Assembly: GCF_002879535.1 (NCBI RefSeq)
Contig: NZ_PNOT02000198.1
Span: 1 to 40,678, forward strand
Reading direction: 5' to 3'
DNA: 40,678 bases
Origin: Mesorhizobium intechi
GTDB taxonomy: Bacteria > Pseudomonadota > Alphaproteobacteria > Rhizobiales > Rhizobiaceae
The position numbers and the translations under genes were made by a program. The first letter of the stretch is position 1. Each line of letters begins with the position of its first letter. This document shows positions 1-8,788 of this stretch, one piece after another. The notes beneath the pieces were generated by a model. It searched no databases. It worked only from the letters and a program-made list of their open reading frames with translations, and was not told the DNA's origin.

Positions 1-425
1 ATATAGGCCCGCCCTCCCAAATGATTGAAGGTCACGACCGTCGTGGCGACAAGCCGGCGGCACAAAGCGGACTCTTCAACCAAAACGGACAAACGGAAGT
101 CGAGATGGCGATCGTCCTCGCCAAGAATAATCTCATGACGCCGCCGATCGTAGACGCGAAAGAAATCGATCCTGTCGGTCGCAACGTCATCGCGCAACTC
201 AGACGATGTCTTAAGACCAAACCCCGCAACCAAAGTGTCCCTGAGAGCTATCAGCCAGCCGACCCACCGCGCCTGACCCATAAGCACATGGGCGGCGAGA
301 CGTTCGGCGTCGCCCGTCGCATGGCTCGGCAGATCGATCGCGAATGCGTCAGCGAAACCTGCCTCGGCGTAGAGCGGCCGAAGTGCGGAATGTTGCGGCA
401 GATCGACTCGAGCAACGCGCGCCAT
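1..425 (-). CDS. DUF2867 domain protein, 3' end cut by window edge
   Basis: The reading frame opens at an ATG (423-425) and runs off the left edge without a stop, giving 141 residues. The translation has the look of the DUF2867 family: a segment reading ARWVGWLIALRDTLV, then FGLKT, a DRIDFF block, GEDDRHLDFRLSV, and TFNHLGGRAY close to the cut end. The function of DUF2867 proteins is not established; they are often found alone or fused to NAD-binding proteins. The gene lies 78 bases downstream of the LysR gene on the same strand and could be read through from it. The recognition is from memory of the family pattern, so the family call is good but not certain. Confidence 0.75.
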   Translation of the reverse strand, partial: MARVARVDLPQHSALRPLYAEAGFADAFAIDLPSHATGDAERLAAHVLMGQARWVGWLIALRDTLVAGFGLKTSSELRDDVATDRIDFFRVYDRRRHEIILGEDDRHLDFRLSVLVEESALCRRLVATTVVTFNHLGGRAY

Positions 426-503
426 GGATGTTCCGCCCCGGACTGAATGGAAGCGAAGAGTTGGAGCATTCCACTAGCACGAACGGGCTCTCCATCAAAC
501 GTA

Positions 504-1430
504 TCAAGCAACTTCTGCTGTTGACCCCTCCCAGGCCGGCGGCCTTTCCCCGGCATCCAATAGCCATTGCCGCACGGCCTGTGTCGGCTCGGGGTGGCGC
601 TGCTTTCTCGGCATCACGACATGAAAATCCTGCGTGCCGCGCATTTCGCCGCTGACCGGCTGGACCAGGCGGCCAGCGGCGAGGTCGGCGGCGACGAGGA
701 AGCGGCTGGCCAGCGCTATGCCCTGGCCGGCGATGGCCGCGTCGATGGCGAGGCTGGTCTGATTGAAGCGCATGCGCTTGAGTTCGGCCGTCATCTTCAG
801 GCCGACTGCCTTTTCCATGAATTCCGGCCACAGATTGTGCGCGTCGTGCAGCAGGACGTGATGCTGGATTTCGGCCGCCGGGATTTCGGTTGCGCCGGCC
901 GGCAGCAGGGCCGGACTGCAGATTGCGACGATCTGCTGGGGAAACAACAGGTCGACGATCAGGCCCGCGCCGAAGGGCGGGCGGCCTTGCCGCACCGCGA
1001 TGTCGACGCCGTCGGCCTGGAAGCTCGACAGGCTCTCGCTGGCCAGCACGCGCAGGTCGACCAGCGGATTGTCGGCCATGAAATCCTGCAGCCGGGGGAT
1101 CAGCCATTTGGTGGCGAAACTCGGCGTCACGCTGATCGTCAGGCGTGCCGGCTCGGGACGCAGCAGCAAGGTCGCCTCCGAGATCAGGTCGAAGGCGCGC
1201 CGGATGTTGGGCACATAGGCGCGGCCCTGATCGGTCAGCGCCAGGCCACGCGGCAGCCGCTCGAACAGCTTGGTGCCGAGATGGACTTCCAGGCCGCGAA
1301 TGTGCTGGGCCACCGCGCCCTGGGTCACGTTCAGTTCCTCGGCGGCGATGCGGAAGTTGAGATGGCGCGCCGAGGCCTCGAAGGCGCGCAGCGCATTCAG
1401 CGGCGGCAGGCTGAGGAAGGCTTCGGGCAT
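504..1430 (-). CDS. LysR-family transcriptional regulator (GcvA-like)
   Basis: A 308-residue protein of normal LysR length. The N-terminal winged helix-turn-helix is clear: LPPLNALRAFEASARHLNF at about 8-26 and ELNVTQGAVAQHIRGLE at about 33-49. The rest is the effector-binding domain, with the FATKWLIPRLQDF segment near 105 and GVDIAVRQG near 141, both typical of the GcvA-like subgroup. It is transcribed divergently from the SDR gene at 1558, the usual layout for a LysR protein and its target. The 127-base gap holds a perfect ten-base palindrome, GGTTCGAACC, at 1467-1476, a possible part of the operator. The effector cannot be read from the sequence. Confidence 0.9.
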   Translation of the reverse strand: MPEAFLSLPPLNALRAFEASARHLNFRIAAEELNVTQGAVAQHIRGLEVHLGTKLFERLPRGLALTDQGRAYVPNIRRAFDLISEATLLLRPEPARLTISVTPSFATKWLIPRLQDFMADNPLVDLRVLASESLSSFQADGVDIAVRQGRPPFGAGLIVDLLFPQQIVAICSPALLPAGATEIPAAEIQHHVLLHDAHNLWPEFMEKAVGLKMTAELKRMRFNQTSLAIDAAIAGQGIALASRFLVAADLAAGRLVQPVSGEMRGTQDFHVVMPRKQRHPEPTQAVRQWLLDAGERPPAWEGSTAEVA

Positions 1431-1557
1431 GCAGGAGTTTTTCTACTGGTTGATTTCAGGCATTCTGGTTCGAACCGGGTAACAAAACCAGCTATATCAC
1501 CGTTCCAATCCTGAAAACACCGGTTGCGGTGCCCGCCAACCCTGGAAGGAAAATCCG

Positions 1558-2262
1558 ATGAGTGTAGAAAAAGTGGCTGTTGTCGTGGCCGGTGGCAGCG
1601 GCATGGGGGCGGCGGCGGCCAAGCGCCTGGCGGCGGATGGGTTCAAGGTCGCCGTCCTGTCCTCCTCGGGCAAGGGCGAGGCGCTGGCCAACGAGTTGGG
1701 CGGGCTCGGCGTCACGGGCTCCAACCAGTCGAATGACGATCTGCAGCGCCTCGTTGACCTGACACTGGAGCGCTTTGGCCGCATCGACGTGCTGGTCAAC
1801 AGCGGCGGCCACGGCCCGCGCGCGCCGATCCTGGAGATCACGGACGAGCAGTGGCGCACCGGCATGGACGTCTATCTGATGAACGTCATCCGACCGGTGC
1901 GCATCGTGGCGCCGCAAATGATCAAGCAGAAGGGCGGCGCCATCATCAACATCTCGACGGCCTGGGTCGCCGAGCCGAACGCAATGTTCCCGACCTCGGC
2001 GGTGTTCCGCGCCGGAGTGACCGCCTACACCAAGATCTTCGCCAACACTTATGCATCGGACAATGTGCGCATGAACAATGTGCTGCCGGGCTGGATCGAC
2101 AGCCTGCCGACCGTCGAAGAGCGCCGCGACAACGTGCCGATGCAGCGCTACGGCACAATGGAGGAGGTCGCCGCGACGATCGCGTTCCTGGCATCGGAGG
2201 GGGCGGGCTATATCACCGGCCAGAACATTCGCGTCGATGGCGGTGTTATCCGGGCACTGTGA
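1558..2262 (+). CDS. SDR-family protein with altered active site
   Basis: A 234-residue short-chain dehydrogenase/reductase fold protein. The dinucleotide-binding loop reads AGGSGMG near residue 12, followed by LVNSGGHGP (the NAG position) near 80, and it ends with GYITGQNIRVDGG, a standard SDR C-terminus. The catalytic Tyr-x-x-x-Lys motif is not present: the aligned stretch reads FPTSAVFRAG, with Phe where Tyr is expected and Ala where Lys is expected. The Ser of the triad (NISTAW) is kept. The protein may use different chemistry or bind ligand without classical oxidoreduction. An AAGGA ribosome site precedes the ATG. It is divergent from the LysR gene, its likely regulator (inference). Confidence 0.88.
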   Translation: MSVEKVAVVVAGGSGMGAAAAKRLAADGFKVAVLSSSGKGEALANELGGLGVTGSNQSNDDLQRLVDLTLERFGRIDVLVNSGGHGPRAPILEITDEQWRTGMDVYLMNVIRPVRIVAPQMIKQKGGAIINISTAWVAEPNAMFPTSAVFRAGVTAYTKIFANTYASDNVRMNNVLPGWIDSLPTVEERRDNVPMQRYGTMEEVAATIAFLASEGAGYITGQNIRVDGGVIRAL

Positions 2263-2280
2263 GGCGTCGACCAGGCTTGG

Positions 2281-2340
2281 GCTCCTCGCTCCCGCGGAAG
2301 TGGGGGGAGGTGGCCGCGAAGCGGCCGGAGAGGGGCCCTC
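2281..2340. repeat. GC-rich intergenic repeat-like element
   Basis: A short GC-rich stretch after the SDR stop with a small perfect hairpin, GGCCGC-GAA-GCGGCC at 2312-2326, flanked by G-runs. Similar wording occurs between genes in Mesorhizobium genomes, from memory, and shorter look-alikes occur here near 10990-11030 and 37525-37545. It may act as a weak terminator for the SDR gene. No exact second copy is present in this window. Confidence 0.3.
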
Positions 2341-2514
2341 GTACGCCAACGCGGCCTGCGCAGGGGCATTCGCCTGGGACGACGAAACCATCCGCCAGCT
2401 CGCCGCGACGCTGGTGCGGGCCAGCCATGCCCACCCGGCGCTCAAGGCACGGATCCTGGCGGCCTGGCGGGGCTAGGGGCCGCTGCCGATTTCGCAATCG
2501 TGCCGGCTGGCGGA

Positions 2515-4950
2515 TTACGCGGTCAGGGCTTCATGCTGGTCGAAAAGCGTGGGAAGCTCGGAGGCCGGCATCGGGCGGCCAAAATACCAGCCCTGGACGT
2601 CCGTGCAGCCATTCTCCCTGACCAGCCTGTACTGATCCTCGTTCTCGACGCCTTCGGCGGTCGTCGTCATGCCGAGCGTGGTGCCGAGTTCGGCGACGGC
2701 CTTGACGATCGCCCGGCTTTCGCTGCTCTCGCACATCAGGCTGACGAAGCTGCGGTCGATCTTGATGCGGTTGAACGGGAACGACCTGAGATAGCTCAGC
2801 GAGGAATAGCCGGTACCGAAGTCATCCATGGCGATGGAGATACCGAGGGCGCGCAGACTGTACAGCGTGTTCAGCGTGTTTTCGTTGTTCGCCAGCAGCA
2901 CTGACTCGGTGATCTCCAGTTCGAGCCGTGACGGCAGCAGGCCCGAAGCCGCGAGCGCCGCGGCAACCTGAAGCGACAGCCCTTCCTGTTTGAACTGGGC
3001 CGGCGAAAGATTGACCGCGACCTTGACGGGTTGGGGCCATTTCGCCGCGTCGGCGCAGGCACGCCGCATGATCCACTCGCCAAGCGCGTCGATGGCGCCC
3101 GTCTCCTCGGCCAACTGGATGAACTCCGACGGCGCCAGCAGGCCGAGGCGCGGATGGTTCCATCGCACCAGCGCTTCGAAGCCGGTCAGCTGCGAGGTCT
3201 TTGCGTCGTGCAGCGGTTGATAATGCAGGATGAACTGTTCTTTTTTCACGCCGAGCGCCAGCTCGGATTCGAGTTGGCGCCGCTCCTGCAGTCTTGCGTC
3301 CATGCCCGGCTCGAACGACCTGCAGGTGCCGCGGCCTTCCATCTTGGCCTTGTACAAGGCAAGGTCGGCATTGCGGATAAGGGTTTCCGAATTTTGCCCG
3401 TCGTCGGGAAAGACGGCGATGCCTATGCTGCCGCCGATGTTGATCTTGTGGCCCTGGATGGAGAATTCGTCGGACAGGGCATGAATGACGCGGCTTGCCA
3501 GCACGCCGGCCTCGTCGTTGCCGTCGAGCAGGAGCTGAAGGATGACGAACTCGTCCCCGCCAATTCTGGCGACCATGGCGGTTTCGCCGGCATGGTGTTT
3601 CAACCGCGTCGCCACCGCCCCGAGCAGTTCGTCGCCGATCGGATGGCCGAGCGTGTCGTTGACCGGTTTGAAACGGTCGAGATCGACGCAATGGACGGCC
3701 AGCTTCTCGTCGTCCCTGAGGCTTCGCAATGCCTCGTCCATGGTTTCGGCCAGGAGGCCCCGGTTGGGCAGGCCGGTGAGAATATCATGCGTGGCGAGGT
3801 GCTGAATCTGGGCGGTGCGTTGCTCGACCCGACGCTCAAGGGTCTCGGCGGCCTCGACCTGCATCGTCATCGTGCGCCCGATCGCGTACCAGCAGGCCAG
3901 CGCCAGCAGCGTGACCACCGCGACCGCAGCATAGCCGGCCAGTTCGAATTCACGCACGGACTGGACTTCCAGGTTGTTGTCGAACCGGCTGTTGGGGAAA
4001 CCGGCCCACAGACGCCATGCGCTTCTGGGATCGTTGAGCGAGAGCGGGATGACTTCGGAATAGATCAGATCGGGGTCGGCCGCCGTGAAGGCACGGGAAT
4101 CCGCCGCCAGGGCCGTCGACATCTTGTGCTGGTCGGATTCAAAGCCGTAGCCTGAATTGACGATGACATAGTCGCTGCTCGGCAACAGTTTCCGCAGCGC
4201 CGAGGTGAGCATGATCGCCGAAACCGAGCCGCGCAGGTTGCCATCCTGGCCGAACACCGGGACCGAAAGGATGAAGCCTGAGCGATCGGCATCATTGCCG
4301 GTATGGATGAAATCGGTGTTGTCGCAGGTGATGAGCTCCTTCGTGCCGATGATCGGCACGTTGAGCCCGTCGATGGCGCTCGAATTCGGATAGTTCGTCT
4401 TCAGCCAGGCGAGCTGTTTGGCCAGCTCGTGGTATTCATAGGTCTCGACCTCTTCCGGCGGGCGGGTCAGTGCGTTCTCGTTCAGCTTCGCGTGTTTGGC
4501 ATCGGCAGCGGCATCAGATCTCGCCTTGGCATTCACGATCAGCTGGTCGAATTGGAGGATCGGCTCCTCGAGCTTGCCGGTCACCGCATCGAAACGGTCC
4601 GGATTGAAATCCAGCGGCAGGAAATAGACCTCGGAAATCGAGACATTGTTGGCGAGGTTGTTGTAAATCTGCTGGATCGTCGCGCGGCCCTCATCGCCAA
4701 GGTTCGTGCCGTGCCGGTCGAGGTTCCGCACGCTCGGCAGATAGCTCAGGGTGCGCACATTCTCGTAGACGGCCCGCAAGGCGTCCTCGACGGTCTTGGC
4801 CGTCGCCCTGGAGGCTGCCTGGGAGTTCTCGACATAGCGCTCCCTGGCCAGCGCGAAGTTTCGCTGGGCATCGATATGCAGCGCCGCCAGCGTCGCCGCC
4901 CCGGTTAACAGGATCACAACAAATCCGGCCGCTCGCCTGAATGCGTTCAT
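2515..4950 (-). CDS. Membrane-bound GGDEF-EAL cyclic-di-GMP protein with periplasmic sensor
   Basis: An 811-residue protein that probably both makes and breaks cyclic di-GMP. A first membrane segment lies at about 8-25 and a second at about 338-357; between them are some 300 periplasmic residues of dCACHE-like sensor type. A coiled linker leads into the GGDEF domain (intact RIGGDEF at about 462-468) and then the EAL domain (intact FEALVRW at about 591-597, with NLSPAQF, ELEITES, DDFGTGYSSL and AEGVE). No RxxD product-inhibition site is seen just before GGDEF. I chose the ATG at 4948-4950 over an in-frame TTG seven codons upstream because a GGGG lies five bases before it and the membrane segment then follows at once. 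The net activity and the signal sensed cannot be told from sequence. Confidence 0.92.
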   Translation of the reverse strand: MNAFRRAAGFVVILLTGAATLAALHIDAQRNFALARERYVENSQAASRATAKTVEDALRAVYENVRTLSYLPSVRNLDRHGTNLGDEGRATIQQIYNNLANNVSISEVYFLPLDFNPDRFDAVTGKLEEPILQFDQLIVNAKARSDAAADAKHAKLNENALTRPPEEVETYEYHELAKQLAWLKTNYPNSSAIDGLNVPIIGTKELITCDNTDFIHTGNDADRSGFILSVPVFGQDGNLRGSVSAIMLTSALRKLLPSSDYVIVNSGYGFESDQHKMSTALAADSRAFTAADPDLIYSEVIPLSLNDPRSAWRLWAGFPNSRFDNNLEVQSVREFELAGYAAVAVVTLLALACWYAIGRTMTMQVEAAETLERRVEQRTAQIQHLATHDILTGLPNRGLLAETMDEALRSLRDDEKLAVHCVDLDRFKPVNDTLGHPIGDELLGAVATRLKHHAGETAMVARIGGDEFVILQLLLDGNDEAGVLASRVIHALSDEFSIQGHKINIGGSIGIAVFPDDGQNSETLIRNADLALYKAKMEGRGTCRSFEPGMDARLQERRQLESELALGVKKEQFILHYQPLHDAKTSQLTGFEALVRWNHPRLGLLAPSEFIQLAEETGAIDALGEWIMRRACADAAKWPQPVKVAVNLSPAQFKQEGLSLQVAAALAASGLLPSRLELEITESVLLANNENTLNTLYSLRALGISIAMDDFGTGYSSLSYLRSFPFNRIKIDRSFVSLMCESSESRAIVKAVAELGTTLGMTTTAEGVENEDQYRLVRENGCTDVQGWYFGRPMPASELPTLFDQHEALTA

Positions 4951-5112
4951 CTGCGCCCCACTATCGATCAACGAGGATTACCGCAGGGCGGTTTAGGAAG
5001 CGCTAATGGAGAAGGTCTTTCTTTACTTGTCCCAAGCGTGCGGCGCATCCAATCCGGCAAGATCGAGGCACCTTCTTTTGACCGGCGGACAGGCCAAACC
5101 GGCCAAGGCGGT

Positions 5113-6408
5113 TCAGTTCGCCGGCGCCGCCCGCTGGTCGGCGTCGGTAAGCGTTTGCAGGAAGGCCACGATGTCGTCGATCTCGACGTCGTCGAGTGCC
5201 GGCCTGTCGCCGGGCTTTCTGCCGTCGAAGGGCGGATCCTGATTCAAGTTTCCCCAGTAAGCCTTTGGCAGATCGTCGTATTTCCTGACCGTGCCATCGG
5301 CATTCCTGGGGTACCAATGGCCTGGATCGGTGTCGCGGCTGGCGTAGAAGGCGACCACCTCGCGCAGCGTGTGGAAGGCGCCATTGTGGAAGAAGCTCTT
5401 GCGCAGTGCGACGTTGCGCAGGGTCGGCGTCTTGAACAGGCCGCAATATTCGGTCCGGCCCTTGAAATCGGTGCGCAGCGGGCCGCACAGGCCAAGATCG
5501 ACATAGGCGGGGTCGGCATTGGCCGGAATGGCGGCATTGCGCGGCACGGCGATGGCGATCAGGCCGAAATCGGTGAATTGCGGCGGCTCGCCGTCATTGG
5601 CCGGTTCGCTCAAGTGGCAGCTGGCGCAATTGCCCTTGGTCTCGTCCTCGAACAGCGCTCGGCCACGCAATTCCTGCGCCGTCAGTTGCGCCTTGCCGGC
5701 CAGGAAGGCGTCGTAGCGGCTGGAATAGGGATAGAAGTCGGCAGCGCTCTGCTCGAACGTGCCGAGCGCCTCGGCGGCGGCGGCGAAGGCATCGCCCGCG
5801 TGGTCGAACACGTCGTCGCCGAAGGCCGCCTTGAACTCCGCGGCATAGGCGGCCTTGCGCAAGGCGGCGGCGACGGCGGCCTCGTCCTTGTTGGCCATCT
5901 CGAAGGGCGAGAGCAGGGGGATCCTTGCCTGGTCCTTGCCATGGTCGGCGCGGCCGTCCCAGGTCAGCCCGCCGGTCGGGCCATTGTCGACGCTTTCGTC
6001 GCCCTCATCCTCGGAATCGTAGAAATGCTCGGTGAAGGCAGGCGCCGCCTGCAGGTAGCGCAGCGACGGCACGGCGCGCAAGCCCGGCCGGCCGAGGTTT
6101 GGACCGCCCATCTCGACCGGTGCTGCCGACGCCGGACCGAAGGCGTGGTGCGGGTCATGACAGGACGAGCAGGCCTGCCTGCCGGAAGCCGAGAGAGCCG
6201 GATCGAAGAACATCTTCCGGCCAAGGGCGGTCAGCGCCTCGGCTCGGGCGAAGGCGTCGGCGCGTAATAGCGGGCCAGGGTGGACGCTGCCTGTTCCGGC
6301 ATGGACAAGGGCCACCGGCAAGGTGATGGAAAAGCCGAACAACGATGCGGCGGCGGCCGCGATCATCAGGCGTTTGCCTCGTCCTGCCGTCATGAATTCC
6401 ACGTCCAT
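5113..6408 (-). CDS. Secreted di-haem cytochrome c peroxidase / MauG-family protein
   Basis: A 431-residue protein with an N-terminal export signal (a hydrophobic stretch at about 14-36) and two c-type haem sites, CSSCH at 80-84 and CASCH at 261-265, the spacing usual for bacterial di-haem cytochrome c peroxidases. FFDPALSASGRQACSSCH and the later LRNVALRKSFFHNGAF are typical of the family. Such proteins act in the periplasm, reducing hydrogen peroxide with electrons from small cytochromes or, in the MauG branch, oxidising protein substrates. Nothing nearby (no methylamine dehydrogenase genes) points to the MauG role. An in-frame ATG five codons in (6391-6393) is an alternative start. Confidence 0.9.
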   Translation of the reverse strand: MDVEFMTAGRGKRLMIAAAAASLFGFSITLPVALVHAGTGSVHPGPLLRADAFARAEALTALGRKMFFDPALSASGRQACSSCHDPHHAFGPASAAPVEMGGPNLGRPGLRAVPSLRYLQAAPAFTEHFYDSEDEGDESVDNGPTGGLTWDGRADHGKDQARIPLLSPFEMANKDEAAVAAALRKAAYAAEFKAAFGDDVFDHAGDAFAAAAEALGTFEQSAADFYPYSSRYDAFLAGKAQLTAQELRGRALFEDETKGNCASCHLSEPANDGEPPQFTDFGLIAIAVPRNAAIPANADPAYVDLGLCGPLRTDFKGRTEYCGLFKTPTLRNVALRKSFFHNGAFHTLREVVAFYASRDTDPGHWYPRNADGTVRKYDDLPKAYWGNLNQDPPFDGRKPGDRPALDDVEIDDIVAFLQTLTDADQRAAPAN

Positions 6409-6460
6409 TTCGCTCAGCGGTTAGGGTCGCACTGCAACCGATTGATGACTGGTCCGGCCC

Positions 6461-6949
6461 TCACGAAACCGAATTCGCGCGGATCAGCGCGCGGCCGATC
6501 GGCTTCGGCGTCTCGCTGCGCAGCACCAGTGCCGTGGTCACCGCGCCATGGCGCGCCACGGCGTCGACGATGGTTTCAAGGTGGGCGGGCGAGGGCACGA
6601 CCACTTTCAGGATGAAGCAGTCCTCGCCGGTCAGCCGGTGCACCTCGGTAATCTCGGGCATTTCGGCGAACTGCTTCAGGCAGGGGCGGATGTGCTCATG
6701 CGTGGTGCGCACGCGGATGATGGCCATCATGCCCAGGCCGAGGGCGGCGGGATCGATCAGCGCGGTGTAACCGGCAATGACGCCGCGCTCCTCCAGCCGC
6801 TTGACCCGCTCGGAGGTGGCCGGCTGAGACAGGCCGACCCGCCGGCCAAGCTCCGATATGCCGATGCGGCCGTTCTCCTGCATGGCCTCGATGATGGCGA
6901 TGTCGGTCGGGTCGAGCGGCGCGCGCTCATCGCTGATCTTCACGGTCAC
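6461..6949 (-). CDS. Lrp/AsnC-family transcriptional regulator
   Basis: From the GTG at 6947-6949 this is a 162-residue protein, the usual Lrp/AsnC length. The DNA-binding part is plain: LDPTDIAIIEAMQENGRIGISELGRR followed by GLSQPATSERVKRLEERGVI. The C-terminal RAM/effector domain follows, with GEDCFILKVVV near 115. Longer in-frame starts exist (ATG at 6992-6994 and further upstream), but they add sequence unlike the family and the longest would run into the neighbouring gene. It is divergent from the hydrolase gene at 7052. The gap carries GGAATGATTTTTCC near 6969, a rough dyad that may be its own binding site (inference). Confidence 0.88.
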   Translation of the reverse strand: MTVKISDERAPLDPTDIAIIEAMQENGRIGISELGRRVGLSQPATSERVKRLEERGVIAGYTALIDPAALGLGMMAIIRVRTTHEHIRPCLKQFAEMPEITEVHRLTGEDCFILKVVVPSPAHLETIVDAVARHGAVTTALVLRSETPKPIGRALIRANSVS

Positions 6950-7051
6950 ATTGAATCCATCGGCGAGGGAATGATTTTTCCGATGGTTTCCCATTCTCGA
7001 TGCCAGCGCAAGACGCCACCATGCGTCTGTGATCGATAGGAGCAAGGCGAC

Positions 7052-7585
7052 ATGACGCATTTCATCATCCTGCCGGGCAGCGGCGGTTCCGGCCCGGCGC
7101 ATTGGCAATCGCGCTGGGAAGACGCCAATCCGGCGATGCGGCGCTTCCGGCCCTCAAGCTGGGACCTGCCCGATTTCACCGACTGGCTGGCGGCGCTGGA
7201 GGCCGCCGTGGTCGCGGCGCCCGAGCCGCCTGTATTGGTCGCGCACAGCCTTTCTTGCCTGCTGATCGCGCATTGGCAGACAGTTTCGCAAAGGCCCGTG
7301 ACGGCGGCCTTGCTGGTCGGCGTTCCCGATCCGGCGTCGGCGGTCTTTCCCCGATATGGCATGGCCTTCGCCGGGATTCCGCAGGGCAAGCTGCGCTTTG
7401 CCTCGCTGGTGGTGACCAGCACGGACGATCCCTATGGCTCACAGCAGTATGCCGAGGCGCGGGCGAAGCAATGGGGCAGCCGCTTCGCCGTGATAGGGCC
7501 GTTCGGCCACATCAATGCCGAAAGCGGCCTGGGCGATTGGCCGGAAGGTCTCGAACTTCTTGACGCTCTGGTTTGCGAGGCCTGA
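7052..7585 (+). CDS. RBBP9/YdeN-family alpha/beta hydrolase
   Basis: A 177-residue protein matching the small serine hydrolases of the RBBP9/YdeN family. It starts with ILPGSGGSGPAHWQ, the family signature. The nucleophile Ser66 sits in VAHSLSC, the acid is Asp125 or Asp126 in STDDPYGS, and His153 lies in FGHINAESGLG, so the triad looks complete. The physiological substrate is unknown for bacterial members. It is divergent from the Lrp gene, which may control it. The ATG at 7052 follows an AGGAG-like stretch at 7038-7045. Confidence 0.88.
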   Translation: MTHFIILPGSGGSGPAHWQSRWEDANPAMRRFRPSSWDLPDFTDWLAALEAAVVAAPEPPVLVAHSLSCLLIAHWQTVSQRPVTAALLVGVPDPASAVFPRYGMAFAGIPQGKLRFASLVVTSTDDPYGSQQYAEARAKQWGSRFAVIGPFGHINAESGLGDWPEGLELLDALVCEA

Positions 7586-7591
7586 AGGCGC

Positions 7592-8185
7592 TCAGCCGCC
7601 ATTCACCAAAGCAAGGATGAGCTTCTGCAGATTGCCGCCCTGGCCGAGTTCGACGCGGTCGAAATCGCGGCTTGCCTGACGCTGCGCCTGCGAGAGAGCG
7701 GACAGGCGCGTGGTCATCTCGGCGCGGATCTTGCTGCACTTCGGATCGTCGGCAACCGTCAGGCCGACCGTCGCCGCCTCGATCTTGCGCACCATGTCGA
7801 CAATGGTGGCGCCATGCACTTTTTCATGGGCGCTGACGCCGGCGAGGAACACCTCCCAGTTCTTCTGGACAGCGGATGGCAGCGGCGAAGTGGGGCTGGG
7901 CAAGGTGTAGGTGATGATCAGCTTCGGTTTCGCCGACACCAGCACGCAGGCTCCGGCCCTTGCCTGATAGTCCCTGGTCCAGGTCAGTTTGAAATTGGTG
8001 TGGGCGATGGCGCGGGCAGCGCCGACATTCGGCCCGTTCTCGCCGATCGAGCGATAGAGTTCCGCCCCGGACTGGCCTGAAATGGCATAGGTTTCGACCC
8101 TCTCGACCGGCTTCCACTGTGCATGGGCGGTGACAGGCAAGGCCACCAGGACTGCCAGCAGAAGATACAGGCGAACTCTCGACAC
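7592..8185 (-). CDS. DUF922 protein, putative exported zinc-dependent protease
   Basis: A 197-residue protein with an N-terminal signal peptide (RLYLLLAVLVALPVTAHAQ) and the DUF922 core. The motif HEKVHG (His120, Glu121, His124) is the HExxH-like zinc site behind the family's label as putative metalloproteases; activity has not been shown for most members. I use the GTG at 8183-8185, which has a GGAG six bases upstream; a TTG four codons earlier overlaps that ribosome site and is unlikely. It is convergent with the hydrolase gene, with only six bases between their stops. Confidence 0.82.
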   Translation of the reverse strand: MSRVRLYLLLAVLVALPVTAHAQWKPVERVETYAISGQSGAELYRSIGENGPNVGAARAIAHTNFKLTWTRDYQARAGACVLVSAKPKLIITYTLPSPTSPLPSAVQKNWEVFLAGVSAHEKVHGATIVDMVRKIEAATVGLTVADDPKCSKIRAEMTTRLSALSQAQRQASRDFDRVELGQGGNLQKLILALVNGG

Positions 8186-8286
8186 AACGCTCTCCAAGGC
8201 GGGACCGGCCGTGCTGGACTGGCAATGCCACCGGCTCGCTTTTCCTATATGCTGCCGGCGAGTGCTGCAATTGTCAGGGGGAAGTC

Positions 8287-8784
8287 ATGAAAGCTGGATA
8301 TCTCGTCGTCGCTGGTGCCGTGGCCGCATTGCAGGCCGCGCAGCCGGCTCTTGCCGCGTCGTGCGGCGGCTGGAGCGCCAAGATGGAGGAAGACGAGGGC
8401 GGCAGCGTGCTGACCGCCTCGGTCTGCGGCGGACAAAAAGGCGACGCGCATCTGATGCTGGCCTGTTTCGACAAACCGGTGCTGAGCTACGATCTCGGTG
8501 CAAGCGGCCAGCAGTTGGAGCCCGGCCTCAGCGGCGTGTTCGACTTCAAGGCCGAGGGCAAGACGGTGACGAAGACGCTGCAGCTGGAGGCCATGTACAA
8601 TTACTTCGTGGTGGACCTGGAGAAAGCCGATCCGCTGCTCGATCTGTTGCGTTCGAAGGGCGATGTGTCTGTCAGTTCGGCCAAGTATGGTTCGAACAGT
8701 TTTCCGCTGAAGGGTTCGAAGGGGGCCCTGGGCAAAGTGCTGGCGCAGTGTGGGAAGGCCAAGCCTGCCGATGATGCGGATTGA
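8287..8784 (+). CDS. Exported protein of unknown function
   Basis: A 165-residue protein that I do not recognise. The first 23 residues form a signal peptide ending ALA-AS, so the mature protein is probably periplasmic. It has four cysteines (in SCGGW, SVCGG, LACFD and AQCGK), enough for two disulphides, and an alternating pattern suggesting a beta-rich fold. GTCAGGGGGAAGTC just before the ATG gives a good ribosome site. It is transcribed divergently from the DUF922 gene; the two exported proteins share a 101-base promoter region. Confidence 0.75.
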   Translation: MKAGYLVVAGAVAALQAAQPALAASCGGWSAKMEEDEGGSVLTASVCGGQKGDAHLMLACFDKPVLSYDLGASGQQLEPGLSGVFDFKAEGKTVTKTLQLEAMYNYFVVDLEKADPLLDLLRSKGDVSVSSAKYGSNSFPLKGSKGALGKVLAQCGKAKPADDAD

Positions 8785-8788
8785 GCGG

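Noticed and set aside
1492..2445. Long open frames antisense to real genes (also 5038-6267 +, 8750-10273 +, 16874-18529 -, 20289-21956 +)
   Set aside because: They mirror well-supported genes and have Arg/Gly/His-rich, family-less translations, as expected from GC-rich DNA.
2370..2476. Protein-like tail WDDETIRQLAATLV after the SDR gene
   Set aside because: Codons look good but there is no start other than inside the GC-rich repeat; may be a gene remnant, not callable.
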